Assembly (NCBI RefSeq): GCF_030272615.1
Contig: NC_081413.1
Location: 563,270,010 to 563,334,009, forward strand
Source of the DNA: Cryptomeria japonica
Taxonomy: Eukaryota; Streptophyta; Pinopsida; Cupressales; Cupressaceae
DNA: 64,000 nt
Reading direction: 5' to 3'
The translations under genes and the position numbers were made by a program. This document shows positions 24,608 through 34,760 of this stretch, piece after piece. The stretch's first letter is position 1. Each line of letters starts with the position of its first letter. The notes under the pieces are model-generated. The model was not told the origin of the DNA and did no database searches. It worked only from the letters and a program-made list of their open reading frames with translations.

Positions 24608-25039
24608 TCGAGTTCAATGAAAGCATCAATCTGATGACTCTAATGAATATCTTTTTGGGAGTTGATGCTAGAGTTATACACTTTAGGATGTTTTCTAAAG
24701 GTGTACAGGAAATAATACAGGAAATATTTTAGGGAACAGGAATTGAAGACAAATGCTCTGACCGAGACTCAGTTGATACACAACAACAGGAAATAACTTT
24801 TTACAGAAAGAAATTATGTTTTAGTTCTTTACTTTTTGGCATTGTTGTCAAAGGGGGAGAAAACTAAGAGAAGACCTATCAGAGGAAAAGACTAAGAGAA
24901 AATTGAGCAGAGTACAGATTGGAAAGAAGACTGAGAAAATAGGAGAAGTCTAATGTATGGGGGAGAGCATTTCAGCATTTCAAAATCACAACAATCTGAA
25001 CCTATTAAGGTCAAATCAATTGGTTTTGCCATCAATGCC
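24608..25039 (+). other. Copia A 3' untranslated region
   Basis: From the pol end to the polypurine tract. No ORF of note. It contains AAAGGGGGAGA-type purine runs near 24850 and 24950 that resemble the polypurine tract. Confidence 0.7.
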
Positions 25040-25051
25040 AAAGGGGGAGAT
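25040..25051 (+). promoter_or_regulatory. Copia A polypurine tract
   Basis: AAAGGGGGAGAT directly before the 3' LTR start. The same tract precedes the copia B 3' LTR. Confidence 0.85.
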
Positions 25052-26577
25052 TGTTGGCAATATTGCATTATAATAGACAATGAAAGATTGTTGGCATTTC
25101 TTAAGAATATTGAGAAGGTTGTTGATGATTATGGATATAACTGATTAAAGATGTTTTACTATCTTGATATTATTATTTTGTCATTGATGTCAAGAAATTG
25201 ATTTTCTAATTCAGTATGATGTTGCCATATCTTGAGAAGTATGATATGAAGATTATAAAGATGTCGGTGAAAGACACAAGAAAGAATTTGATGAATACGG
25301 GGATGAATAAGGTATTCAATGGGTAACTACTACTGAGTCAGACAATGATGAGATCATGATGTTTTAGATTGTTTTAACATCATACATATGTTGTAAATTG
25401 TAAAGGTTAATACTATACTATGTTATCAAGCAAAGAACCTAGTTGGTAAACCCTAAGGAACCTAGTCGGTAAACCCTAAGGTTATCGCTATCGGTTAATG
25501 AAGGAGGAATGTCTACTGAGTGAAGTTTAGTATTCACCGAGTTGTTACCGAGTTGTAACCAAGCTATAACAGAATACATTAAATGTTTACATGGGGTATT
25601 TAATGAAGGAAGCTGATGAGCTAGAGTAGATCAAATGATTGGTGAGTCGTGGAAGAAGTTTGTTAACGAATCTAAGGCAATGGAAAGTCGGCATGAAGAT
25701 CTACAGCTCAGATTGAACTGCAATACCTTGGCACAAGTTCCAAGACTATTATGCAATTTCCAAGGCGAGGTAAAACATTTTCAGATTGAAAGATGCATTG
25801 AACCTAGACAAGATTGAAGATCTAATGGCTATGATTGATCATGGGAAATGTGATCAAGGAGATTAAGCGGTTACCTAATTGTTTATAAATAGGAAACTAT
25901 TGATAAACAATGTATGCGGGCAAGTGTATGCACAGGAATGCTACATAGTGATTACCGAGCATAGAATCTTGAAGACTTGTTTGAATAATAGAGTATAGAA
26001 GCCCAGCAGATAGACATGATTAGTTCTATGTCTAGATTGTATTGAACAAATAAGAATCTGCTTTAGCATTTTAGATGTGAAGTTGCAGATAGATTTTATT
26101 ATTGTTATTTTGTGAAAGTGATAGAAAATCTCTTAACTGAGTGGACTTAACAGTCTTATATGTAAATCCTCTAGCAAGGTGACATTTTTATTGAGTGTTT
26201 GAAATCCTTTAACAAGGTCACTTCTAACAAAGTGAAGATCCTAACAGATCTGAGGGAAATCCCTTAATCGGGTCACATCTAGCAATGTGTTTGTAATCTT
26301 TAACAGGATTTGATTTTAATTGAGCAACTCTAGAAGAGTATATTTCTTAGTGGGTCCGAAATCCCACAATGGTTTTTCCCTATTTGGGTTTCCATGTTAA
26401 ATCTAGTGTTATGAGGTTTATATTGTTCATATGCTTTTGAGTTTGCATGTTTGACAGTTTGGTTATATGACTGATATATGTTACCAAGGTTGAATCTGAT
26501 GTTTTTATGGATGATTAAGTTTGTATGATTCACCCCCCCCATCTCATCTTGTTGACTATTGGATCTATATTTATATT
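25052..26577 (+). repeat. Copia A 3' LTR, lacking its last 17 bases
   Basis: Matches 18821-20342. After GGATCTATATTTATATT the 5' LTR continues AAGTATCAGAACTATCA, but here the sequence switches to gypsy gag (GATCATATTG). The bases ATT are common to both sides of the join. Confidence 0.9.
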
Positions 26578-26769
26578 GATCATATTGATTAACCTTTTAG
26601 ATGCATTATTCTTGTTTAAAAGTTTAGGCAAACACATAAAGTCATCAAGGGCATAATCCAATAAAGCATGAGCATAGTGATTGAAAGGCTTATCTTTGGA
26701 CTCAAAAGGAGACATAACATCATAGAGAGAATCATGGGAGTCAACCATGTTTCTAGATCTAGTGGAGGA
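26575..26769. repeat. 195-bp host duplication, right copy
   Basis: Repeat of 18626-18820; here it continues into the rest of gypsy gag (GTTGATAGG). In the left copy this continuation is replaced by the copia LTR. Confidence 0.93.
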
Positions 26770-26997
26770 GTTGATAGGAATGTACCTATGAGAGGGATCA
26801 TTCAACTTATCTTTTTCATCACCATGAAATGGCATACTAACAAGTTTGATTAATTTTTTATAAAATGAGGGTTTAGAAGGCTTAGGATTCAAAAAATCAT
26901 CTAGAGATTCATCTAATTCATCCTTACTAAACTCATAATAAAAAAAATTGCATACATCATCAAAATTATGAACATCTTGCAAATAAAAATCTAACAT
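26578..26997 (-). pseudogene. Gypsy gag, N-terminal part
   Basis: Starts MLDFYLQDVHNFDDVCNFFY at 26997 and is open to the copia junction: a short acidic, Lys-rich leader then the duplicated stretch. The start is the first ATG after the primer site and leader. The domain is not recognised by motif; position makes it gag. Confidence 0.65.
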
Positions 26998-27145
26998 TTT
27001 GGAATGAAAATTGCATGAAACTTAAACACACAATGCAAAGAAAATGAAAGAAATCTATCTTTTTTTTTTCTATGTTTTGAAAGAAAATGAAATAAAATAG
27101 ATCTATATCTCATAATGAATTCAATGAAAATGAAATTGGATTCAC

Positions 27146-27158
27146 GTCAAGCTCACCA
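27146..27158 (-). promoter_or_regulatory. Primer binding site of the gypsy element
   Basis: On the minus strand TGGTGAGCTTGAC lies four bases after the 5' LTR. The inverted relative has TGGTGAACCCAAC at the matching place (43985), so the ancestral site was probably close to TGGTGAACCCGAC. I do not assign the tRNA. Confidence 0.6.
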
Positions 27159-27162
27159 AATA

Positions 27163-28537
27163 TGTGTAGGGTATAAAGTGAGACTAAGTATGAAAACCCT
27201 AATCCCACTATCATACACACTCATGGAAGACGAAAGAGCCTAGGGAGGTAATGCACTTCAGATACTTCTTATGAGAAAGAGAGAGCCATGGATTACCTCT
27301 TAGGTTTTTTATTCCTTTGCTATAAATGAGAGAGAGGAATGATGCAAAAATGCAATCTAACCTAGAATGCAAGTAAGCAAGCAAACCATTATCTAAGAAT
27401 GTAGATATAAAAACAATTGATATATTGTTGAAAAGTACAGATCAGAAGGAAAAATTAGAGGTGTACCTATGTCTGAAATTTGAGCAAAAATTTCTGGGAC
27501 CAGGGTGCCATGCCACTATCCTAATTCTGCACTTCTGGAGCTACAACTAACAAGATGGATTATGGAGCTTGCAAAGTACTATTTTGCCAGACCCTGCTGA
27601 TAGAGGATAGGACCATGGTGCCATGCCACTGTCTTGGGAAAGACCAGGGTGCCATGCCCCTACCCTTGGGGCTTTTGCTGAGATCTACAACCTAGAACTA
27701 TCCTTGTGTGCTCTTCCAGTCCCAAAACTTCCAACAACAGTCAGATCCAAACTTGTACCTGATGCTGAAAAATAGGGTTTGGAGTGGCTATATAGGGGAT
27801 TCCCTTAGTCAAACCCCTATGTTGGTGATTTCCACCTCCACAAGTAGCCTATATTGTACTAAAAATGTGTGTGAAAGATCCTAAAATGAAAGCAAACAAT
27901 CTAGAGCAACCCTAAAGAGTAAACCCTAATTGCTTATAATTGACAAAGTAAATGTTCTTCCACAATGCAAAGTGATCTAAAGCATGAATATGAATCAAAA
28001 TGAAGCTTATGCAAAGACATGAAAACAATATGAAACCATACCCAACCCCTAGGGAGAGGTATAAGCCGATCGTCAGTCGGTGATCTCCTATTGTTCTTCT
28101 ACATCTTCAAAAGCCCCCAATTGATAAAATGATGCTTGATGAATGTTTGATGGATGAATGTTGAATGTTGTTGAATACTTCAAAGATCTACTCTTTTGCT
28201 GCAAAGAAGGATCCAATACTCCAAAAACCCGCTCTTATATTCTTAGAAGAAGACCCCTTCAAATGAAGAAAGAGAGCTCTTAAGTATGAAACCCTAGATC
28301 TTAATTTCATGTTTAGGCTGACCTAGGATTTAAATTTCCTGCCAATCTTTTGGGGTTAAGCATTATTATATCATAGGATTGTGCTCCCAAAATTTTGGGA
28401 AAAAAGTTGAGGACCATGTGCATTCCAGCCACGGTCCGACCAACTTTTCACCAAATTTTTGGGGCCATTAGATATGATGATATTAGAGCGCATCCCAAAG
28501 TTACAACTGATTTCAAGATGTTTTGATATGTGAAATA
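27163..28537 (-). repeat. 5' LTR of the gypsy element, first part
   Basis: Matches the LTR at 7500. It breaks off at 28537 where the palindromic element begins, and resumes at 31204-31477. It contains GGACCAGGGTGCCATGCC-like blocks at about 27507 and 27606-27655. Confidence 0.9.
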
Positions 28538-29023
28538 TGTTGGAGTTGAGAAAATACAACACCACAGGAGCCCAAATACAATGAAATCTCTATGAATTGG
28601 ACAAATAGAGAAAACCACATGGGAACAAAACTCTAATCCAAAAAGAGATGGAAAAGAACACCACTGAAGCATGAAGAACCTGTAAACACTGTCGAAGAAT
28701 AACTGTTGATCTGAAAAACATCCACTGAAATAGAACATGACTAGGTAGAGAAGATTGTAATCTGTTTGAGTGCCCTCAAATGACACTACTCGAATCAGAA
28801 GGCAAATAAGGCAAAAACAACTAAAATCGAAGATACAAATAGCATGAAAACACCAAAGCCTGAAGAGATGATTAATCAAACCATGGAAGCATTAGAACCA
28901 ACATGACAAACCTCCCCATAATGCTGAAGAGGGAGAGGGACAGGAACACTGAAAAGAACAACCAAGATGAACTGCATGATGAAGAACTAGAAACATCAAA
29001 GGTGCTGAGAAAAGTACATGGTG
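28538..29023 (-). repeat. Left inverted arm
   Basis: Reverse complement of 31164-31203 (first 40 bp) and of 30276-30727 (rest). The polypurine tract and most of the LTR are skipped. Confidence 0.9.
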
Positions 29024-29027
29024 CAGG

Positions 29028-29513
29028 TTGAAATTTGCTTTAAAAAAAAAAGAAAATCAAAAAGCAAAAGCGCGAGAAAAAAAACAAGGATTTCAATTTT
29101 TTTTTTTCAAAAATCATTTTGGGGGGGTTCCCCACAGTACACAGGGTACCATGGGCCCCCCTAACCTTGTCGCTGCCATAGCTCTAACCGCCTCGGGCCC
29201 CGCTCTGTCGGCCCTCCAATTGCCACCGGCCCGACCCCCACTGGCACTGACTCCGACCCCCTGCCCTACCGGCACCTCCCTGCGGCCTCCTTCGCGCCAC
29301 AATGCTAGCTTCTTGGCCCTTGCCGCTGACCTCCTTGCCTACGGTCCTGTCTACACCTTGGCCTCACTGCCTAGCAAAGCCGCCACTACTGCTGCTCCCT
29401 ATAGCCCTGCCACCGACCGGCTCCCCGTAGCTCTACCCAGGTTGCTCCACCAGCGGCTCCGGCCAACTCCCAACCCCGCCGGCTACCACCGCCGCCGTCG
29501 AAAACTACCCTAG
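29028..29513 (+). other. GC-rich leader block with Pro/Ala-rich ORF
   Basis: Open for 161 codons, but only the GC-rich part (about 29140 on) stands out: Ala, Pro, Leu and Arg dominate and no domain is recognised. The GC-rich block continues to about 29640. A block of the same character sits at the same relative place in the element at 53865. Probably untranslated leader rather than a gene; the openness may just follow from base composition. Confidence 0.5.
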
Positions 29514-29640
29514 CTAGTAGTGCCCAGCCACCTAGCCACCGGAGCGCCACCAGCCTACCACCAAGCTGCCACTAGAGTGCTGCTCCCTAGCCACCTCTGC
29601 CCGTCAGAGCCACCAGACTACCTTTTTTGCCTCTTTCAGG

Positions 29641-30275
29641 GGGGGTTTGGTTTTTTGGCCTTATCTTGGGCATATAGAGTTGTTTTTTCAAAAACAAATA
29701 GGCATCGGAAAGCTGATTCTGAGCTGGACCTCGTAATGTTGGTAATTTTTTTCTAATTTTGCTGTTTGACTATGTTTTTTTCTAGTCAAAGTGAGGTCTC
29801 TTTTTTGCACTCCAGGAGACGTAGAATGAGCATCCAAACTCCATTTTTCGAAAACTTTATATTTTTGGAAAGCATGTGCTATTTAATTTCCAGCCATATG
29901 AGTTTTATTTTTAGATTCTACTCCATGCATATTTTATTCAATTTTTTTCTTTTTAGCACTCTGGTGGATATCTTGGTTGTTTCAGGTCTTGGGATCTCTT
30001 CTCTTGGTAGGATGTCTCTATTTTGGTTCTCGTTTCTATTTCTCATCTTTTTATCATTGTAGCTTGTATTTATAAAAACATACTAAGATAAAGTGCCATC
30101 ATGAATTGTTTACTTGGGATCTTGCACATCTTGTGCCTTGTTGTACATGCACTATTGATAAGTGTCATGAGGGGGTTGATGTTTGCCTGTTGTTTACCAT
30201 CTTCCTTTGTCCAATGAGTGTTCCTTCCATGACATTCACCTCATGATGTGTATCAAGTGAGTGTTCCTTCCATGA
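29641..30275 (+). other. Leader/internal region of the palindromic element
   Basis: T-rich, no convincing gene. A 20-bp stretch (GAGTGTTCCTTCCATGACA) is repeated directly at about 30217 and 30259. Confidence 0.6.
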
Positions 30276-30727
30276 CACCATGTACTTTTCTCAACACCTT
30301 TGATGTTCCTGGTTCTTTGTCATGCAGTTCATCTTGGCTGTTCTTTTCAGTATTCCTGTCCCTCTCCCTCTTCAACATTATGGGGAGGTTTGTCCTATTG
30401 GTTCTAATGCTTCCATGGTTTGACTGATAAGCTCTTCAGGCTTTGGTGTTTGCATGCCATTTGTAGCTTCGATTTCAGTTGATTTTGCCTTATTTGCCTT
30501 CTGATTCGAGTAGTGTCATTTGAGGGCACTCATACAGATTACAGTCTTCTCTACCTGGTCATGTTCTATTTCAGTAGAGGTTTTTCAGATTAGCAGTTAT
30601 TCTTCGATAGTGTTTGCAGGTTCTTCATGCTTTAGTGGTGTTCTTTTCCATCTCTTTTTGGAGTAGAGTTTTGTTCCCATGTGGTTTTCTCTATTTCTCT
30701 AGTTCATAGAGATTTCATTGTATTTGG
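30276..30727 (+). repeat. Right inverted arm (3' internal region)
   Basis: Starts CACCATGTACTTTT and pairs with 28571-29023. Just beyond, GGCCTTGTTGCCGAGACCCA resembles the text before the polypurine tract of the element at 53865. Confidence 0.88.
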
Positions 30728-30810
30728 GTACTTGATCAGGCCTTGTTGCCGAGACCCATCTTTTCTGCTTTCAGTAGCTGTTCTAGGTTTTAGCTTCTCC
30801 CTAAGTCTAG

Positions 30811-30822
30811 CTTAAGGGGGGG
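30811..30822 (+). promoter_or_regulatory. Polypurine tract of the palindromic element
   Basis: CTTAAGGGGGGG directly before TGTTAG; the element at 53865 has the same arrangement at 58369-58379. Confidence 0.8.
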
Positions 30823-31203
30823 TGTTAGAGTATTCAGGTATTTACTTGATTAATTAAACAATATTTGTTTAATTATTTAAGTTCCCTTTATCTCTTTTAC
30901 ACTTAAGCTAACTTTAGGTGCATAGTAATTAATTCTTTTATTAATTATTATGTGCAAACCTAGGTTTTCCCTTTTAGGGTTTCTTGACCTATTAAAGGTT
31001 GAGTTCTTTCTTTTTATTGTAAGAAGGGTTATTATTGACAATACATTTTTTTGGAGATTATTGAGCTCTCATCGTTTGGAGCATATTTTTCATGTGTTTT
31101 TGTTCCTTTTGTGATTTGCTTCCTTGCTTATCCTTGTAATAGGTTTTTCAGCTTGCAGAGATCATTTGGGCTCCTGTGGTGTTGTATTTTCTCAACTCAA
31201 ATA
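30823..31203 (+). repeat. 3' LTR of the palindromic element
   Basis: 381 bp starting TGTTAGAG. The end is CTCAACTCAAATA; the inverted copy at the left end shows it was CTCAACTCCAACA. Confidence 0.8.
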
Positions 31204-31477
31204 AAATCGGGCCTAAATGATCAAAATAAGACATAATTAGGGTTTATGATTAAATGATTCATTGGATGAATAAGATGAAAAGGGGCACGCTTAGGGTAAA
31301 GGGCCCAACTTTATAATGTGTAAAGTTATGAAACATGACCTTAGATTTAATTAAATTAGTTAATTAAATGCTTAAAGGAGAATTATAAATGCAAGATGCA
31401 AGACACACTAAGGAGGGTGCTAACCTAAGTGTGAAATTGTACCACCCTAGCAAGGGTATACAATTTACGACACTACA
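31204..31477 (-). repeat. 5' LTR of the gypsy element, second part
   Basis: Continues the LTR from 28537 after the nested element. Ends (LTR start on the minus strand) TGTAGTGTC at 31477. Confidence 0.88.
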
Positions 31478-31723
31478 AAAGGTAATTATGATTACTATGA
31501 ATACTCATTTAGAAATGATTTGTTAGGAAAAATAAAACCGTCTCTTTTTATTTTTATGTTATTGTCTTCTAGACGTTACATTATTAATTTAAATTAGAAA
31601 TATTAAATTACTATATTTCATTTCAAAATGTAATTATTTTTATTTTTAATTAAATAATATATATATATTTATTATTGTGAATATAATTTATATATATAAT
31701 AATATATAGTGGTATTTATATAG
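31478..31723. other. AT-rich flank, no gene seen
   Basis: TA-rich, with (TA)n-like stretches at about 31655-31710. Together with 32882-33510 and 5896-7499 it may be pre-insertion DNA. Confidence 0.6.
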
Positions 31724-32881
31724 TGTGAAGTGGAAAATTTGGGACTTAGCAAATTCACCACATAAAAGGGGGAAATCACTTAGTCGATTTTCACTTGGGG
31801 GACTTTACTCTCAAAAGAGGGGGATGAATACACTAGATCCAATCCTAAATGATAGAAGAACTGAATACAAAGTAGATTTATTGTGTTTGGAATTTGTTTG
31901 ACCCTCTTTTGAAAGTTGAATAGATAAAGTGCTGAAAATAAAGATAAAATAGGCGAGAACAATGAGCTACAGATTTGGGATCTAGTTGTGTACTTGGATT
32001 TGAGAAGTTTGAGATGATTCAAAGTTGTTATGTGAAATTTGCCAAAAGTTGCAAGAACCGTGTGTCCAGACCAGGTCACCCCCAACTTGGTCCTCTGAAA
32101 TTTCCATGCGTAGAAAAGGGTTTTTCTGTGTTTGCAAATAAAGCTTAATTCTAGAAGTACAACTATACACCTACTTCCTACACATAGAAAGAAGAAGAAA
32201 AGGGGTTTGCCTAAGTCAAACCCCAGTTTGGAATCAAACTTGAAAGAATTACTGCAAATACTTGAAATAAATGATGGAAAGGTATACCTTTAGATCTGCA
32301 ATAGATGCCGATGAAGCTTTGCTTCTTAGATGTAATCACATATGTTGTATGAAATGACATGAACATGGAAAAAACCTAACACACACAGGTTATTGCAAAT
32401 AAATTATGTAATGTTGCTCCAATGGATAGATGAACAATATACAGTCTTGAGGAATGCTAGATGATGAGTGCTTGAATGCTTGAATGTAGTCTCCTTGCCT
32501 TCTCCACTTTGTCATGCTATCTCTTCATGATTGATTGATTTGGAAAATGAGAGGGGAAAATCTCCTTATATACTTGTCTTTCATCAATTGTTTAATTTTC
32601 TAACATAGGTAAACACGGGGAAGTAATTTCCCTCTCACATTTGAGATAGGGCCTAGGGGCTAGAATAGGTCCTGATTAGGGAGGACCAGGGTGTGGCACC
32701 CTGGTCCTGCCCTAATTTAGGCAAGGGACAAGGGTCTATTGAAGTTTTAAGATAGAAAAATGAAGTTTGGTTGCATATGGGAGGCATAAACAGGTCTCGA
32801 TCAAGCATGGGGATGAGACCGGTAAGGTGAGGGCCCATAATGCGGTCAAAATTGCAAGGGGTACAATTTTAGGATGCTACA
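31724..32881 (-). mobile_element. Solo LTR (gypsy type), TSD TATAG
   Basis: 1158 bp; on the minus strand starts TGTAGCATCC and ends CCACTTCACA. Perfect TATAG duplication at 31719-31723 and 32882-32886. Related to the LTR at 60661-61747 (shared ACTTTAC..TCAAAAGAGGGG text near the end). Confidence 0.93.
32671..32720. repeat. Long dyad in the solo LTR
   Basis: Arms GGACCAGGGTG and CACCCTGGTCC around TGG (32683-32707), extended outward by imperfect CCTGATTAGGG / CCCTAATTTAGG. It could form a hairpin in LTR RNA. Confidence 0.85.
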
Positions 32882-33568
32882 TATAGTTTATTAGAATTTA
32901 TTAGATATATACAAAGCTAAATATATAATGTTATTTATATAAAATTGAAGGTTTGAAATAAATTTTTAAATTAAAAAACTATATAAAACTATATTTTAAA
33001 AAGTGTCAAACTACTTAAACACCCATGTAGGCCGATTGCATGAGTTGTAACTTATGTTTTGTAAAACAATAACAAAAGAAAAATCAACAAAGCTTTTGGA
33101 GGGAAATCCCAAAAGGACTTGAGGCATTTCGAATGCCTGAAGGAGCACGAAAATAGAGATAGGAACAATACTTCATGGGGATAAAACCTAAGAAAAACAT
33201 TGCCAATTTATAGTGGAGCAATTAGAAGGAGAAACTTGCTGCAACTTTTGGGCTAATATATTTGCATTTTGAGTAATAATATTTGGTGATATTTACTAGA
33301 AAACAACCTCAAAGTACAAATGTATTAGGGTCACAATCCTAGCAAAAAATTGGGGCTTTTTGACCAACAAATATGAGTATTGTTCTCTTTAGTTATTCAA
33401 TATGTACATATTTCTTTGTGAATTCTTAGAATATGGCATATAAATTGATGAATATGTGATGTTTCTAGTGATTTCCAAAATTTGATTTTGATATCTATAA
33501 AAGGTTGCATTCTTATTATATATGTATGTAAGTATTCTTACATACACATGTGTGTGCGTGTACATATG
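32882..33568. other. AT-rich region ending in a TATG/TGTG microsatellite
   Basis: No gene seen. 33520-33566 is a TATG, CACATG and TGTG-rich simple repeat abutting the next LTR. Confidence 0.6.
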
Positions 33569-34738
33569 TGTTTTGGGTGAAAAATTAGGAATTAGGGTTT
33601 CAATTAAGACAATTAAATTACCAACTAACTAAATTAACCCAATACATTGAAATATGAGTGAACCTAATAGATCTAGCCACAATCCAAATAAGGAAAGAGT
33701 TGAAATTCTGATTAGATTCTTTGGTTGTTAATAGTTTTCCTCTTTCTTCATTGAAATTGGAAGGTAATTGTGAAATTAGGGTAAAACAATGAATAATTGA
33801 AGCAAATTATCAAAAACACGCTACTACAAATATTCCATGGAGCCACAAATTGAGATCTAGACAAAAGAAGATGTTTAGAAGGTCTATTCCTAGAATTTTG
33901 GCCTAATTTTTTGGGACCAAATAGTACAGATTTGCCTTGGTCCTTCAATTTTTCTTTTGTCAAAAGTTGAACTTGTTCGTCACTGTCATCTCTATCATAA
34001 TCTCAGAGTACAACTCTTGAACCTATTTCTTTCACATAGAAAGAGTGAGAAAGGTGTTGTGGATGAGGGTTTCACTTAGGTCAAACTTCAGTTTAGGAAT
34101 TAACCTTGAAATTGAAACATGAATTAAAATAGAAACTGCTAAATGCTTTCCTTTTGAGGGAAAGGCCAAATCTGAATTAAAAATTCTTGTAATTAAAATG
34201 TATACCTTGATGAAGTTTTGTTTGATCCTCATGCAAAGGTTTTAGGGTTTCATGTAGATTGTCTTCAAAGAAGATTGATCATGGATGCCATCTTGAATGC
34301 ATATACTTGACTTCACTTCTACTCCAATGTTGATGAATGACTAATTGCTTGCTCAATTGAATTTTCTCTAGTGTAATTGAGATCTTTATTCTGGTTAGGT
34401 TTTCAAATGAGAGGGGTAGACCTTCTTTAATACTTGAATGCCCGAAAATTAATTAAATTTTTGGAGTAGGCCAATATGGGATCAAATTTCCTGCTCACTT
34501 AAGGTGACTATTGTGGGAACCCAAAATGGGCCCTAATTGAGAGGACCAAGGTATTGGGCACCCTAGTCTAGTCAATAAAGACTCAAGCTTGGAGGAAAAG
34601 AAGAGAAGAAGGTGAAAAAGTAGGATTCTAGGTGGTGTGAGAAGAATAAAAAAAGGCATTGGGCATCGAAAGCCAAAGCACCAAGGTGAGGTCTAAGCAA
34701 GAACAAAATTGTATGTAGATACAATTTATGATGCTACA
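33569..34738 (-). repeat. 3' LTR of the non-autonomous gypsy relative
   Basis: 1170 bp; on the minus strand TGTAGCATCATAAATTG to CACCCAAAACA. A dyad block (GGACCAAGG..GGGCACCCTAGTC) lies at 34542-34570. Confidence 0.8.
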
Positions 34739-34760
34739 TTTAGCCCCCACTTTAGTGGGA
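34739..34760 (-). promoter_or_regulatory. Polypurine tract
   Basis: Minus strand AAAGTGGGGGCTAAA before TGTAG, identical to that of the Tat-like element at 9166. Confidence 0.85.

Larger units (their letters stand above)
18821..26577 (+). mobile_element. Copia A: full Ty1/copia element with broken gag-pol
   Basis: 5' LTR, initiator-Met-tRNA primer site, gag with zinc knuckle, protease, integrase, RT and RNase H in copia order, polypurine tract and 3' LTR. The LTRs differ at about 3% over their first 150 bases. It lies in gypsy gag, opposite in orientation. The 3' LTR lacks its last 17 bases, and the flanks carry a 195-bp duplication instead of a 5-bp one. A second copy of the family is copia B (51033-60660). 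Confidence 0.93.
28538..31203 (+). mobile_element. Palindromic non-autonomous LTR element (both ends are U5 ends)
   Basis: Bounded by AAATA (28533-28537) and AAATC (31204-31208); the uninterrupted gypsy LTR has one copy near 8900. The right side is normal: 3' internal region, polypurine tract, LTR 30823-31203. The left side is inverted: 28538-28577 is the reverse complement of the LTR tip, joined at CCCAAAT to a reverse complement of the 3' internal region (to 29023). The arms differ at about 5-6% by eye. Between them lies an upright leader with a GC-rich block. No gag or pol. Its 3' design resembles the element at 53865. Confidence 0.85.
7500..31477 (-). mobile_element. Ty3/gypsy element, Tat-like, with nested insertions
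   Basis: Minus-strand order: 5' LTR (31477-27163, split by a nested element), primer site, gag (26997-26578 and 18820-18098), protease, RT, RNase H tether, second RNase H, integrase, then a long 3' region with an antisense plant mobile domain gene, polypurine tract and 3' LTR (9165-7500). Dual RNase H and extra antisense ORFs downstream of pol are known traits of the Tat lineage. The first ~165 bases of the two LTRs differ at roughly 11%, so it is an old insertion. Candidate target duplication ATAGG/AAAGG (7495-7499, 31478-31482) is imperfect. Every coding part is broken. Confidence 0.88.

Noticed and set aside
28538-31203. Mutator-like or other terminal-inverted-repeat DNA transposon
   Set aside because: It contains a polypurine tract followed by an LTR, and the inverted end is the tip of that LTR; the flanking duplication is 5 bp and no transposase is present.
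31051-31236. Small hydrophobic ORF
   Set aside because: Lies in the LTR of the palindromic element and crosses its edge.
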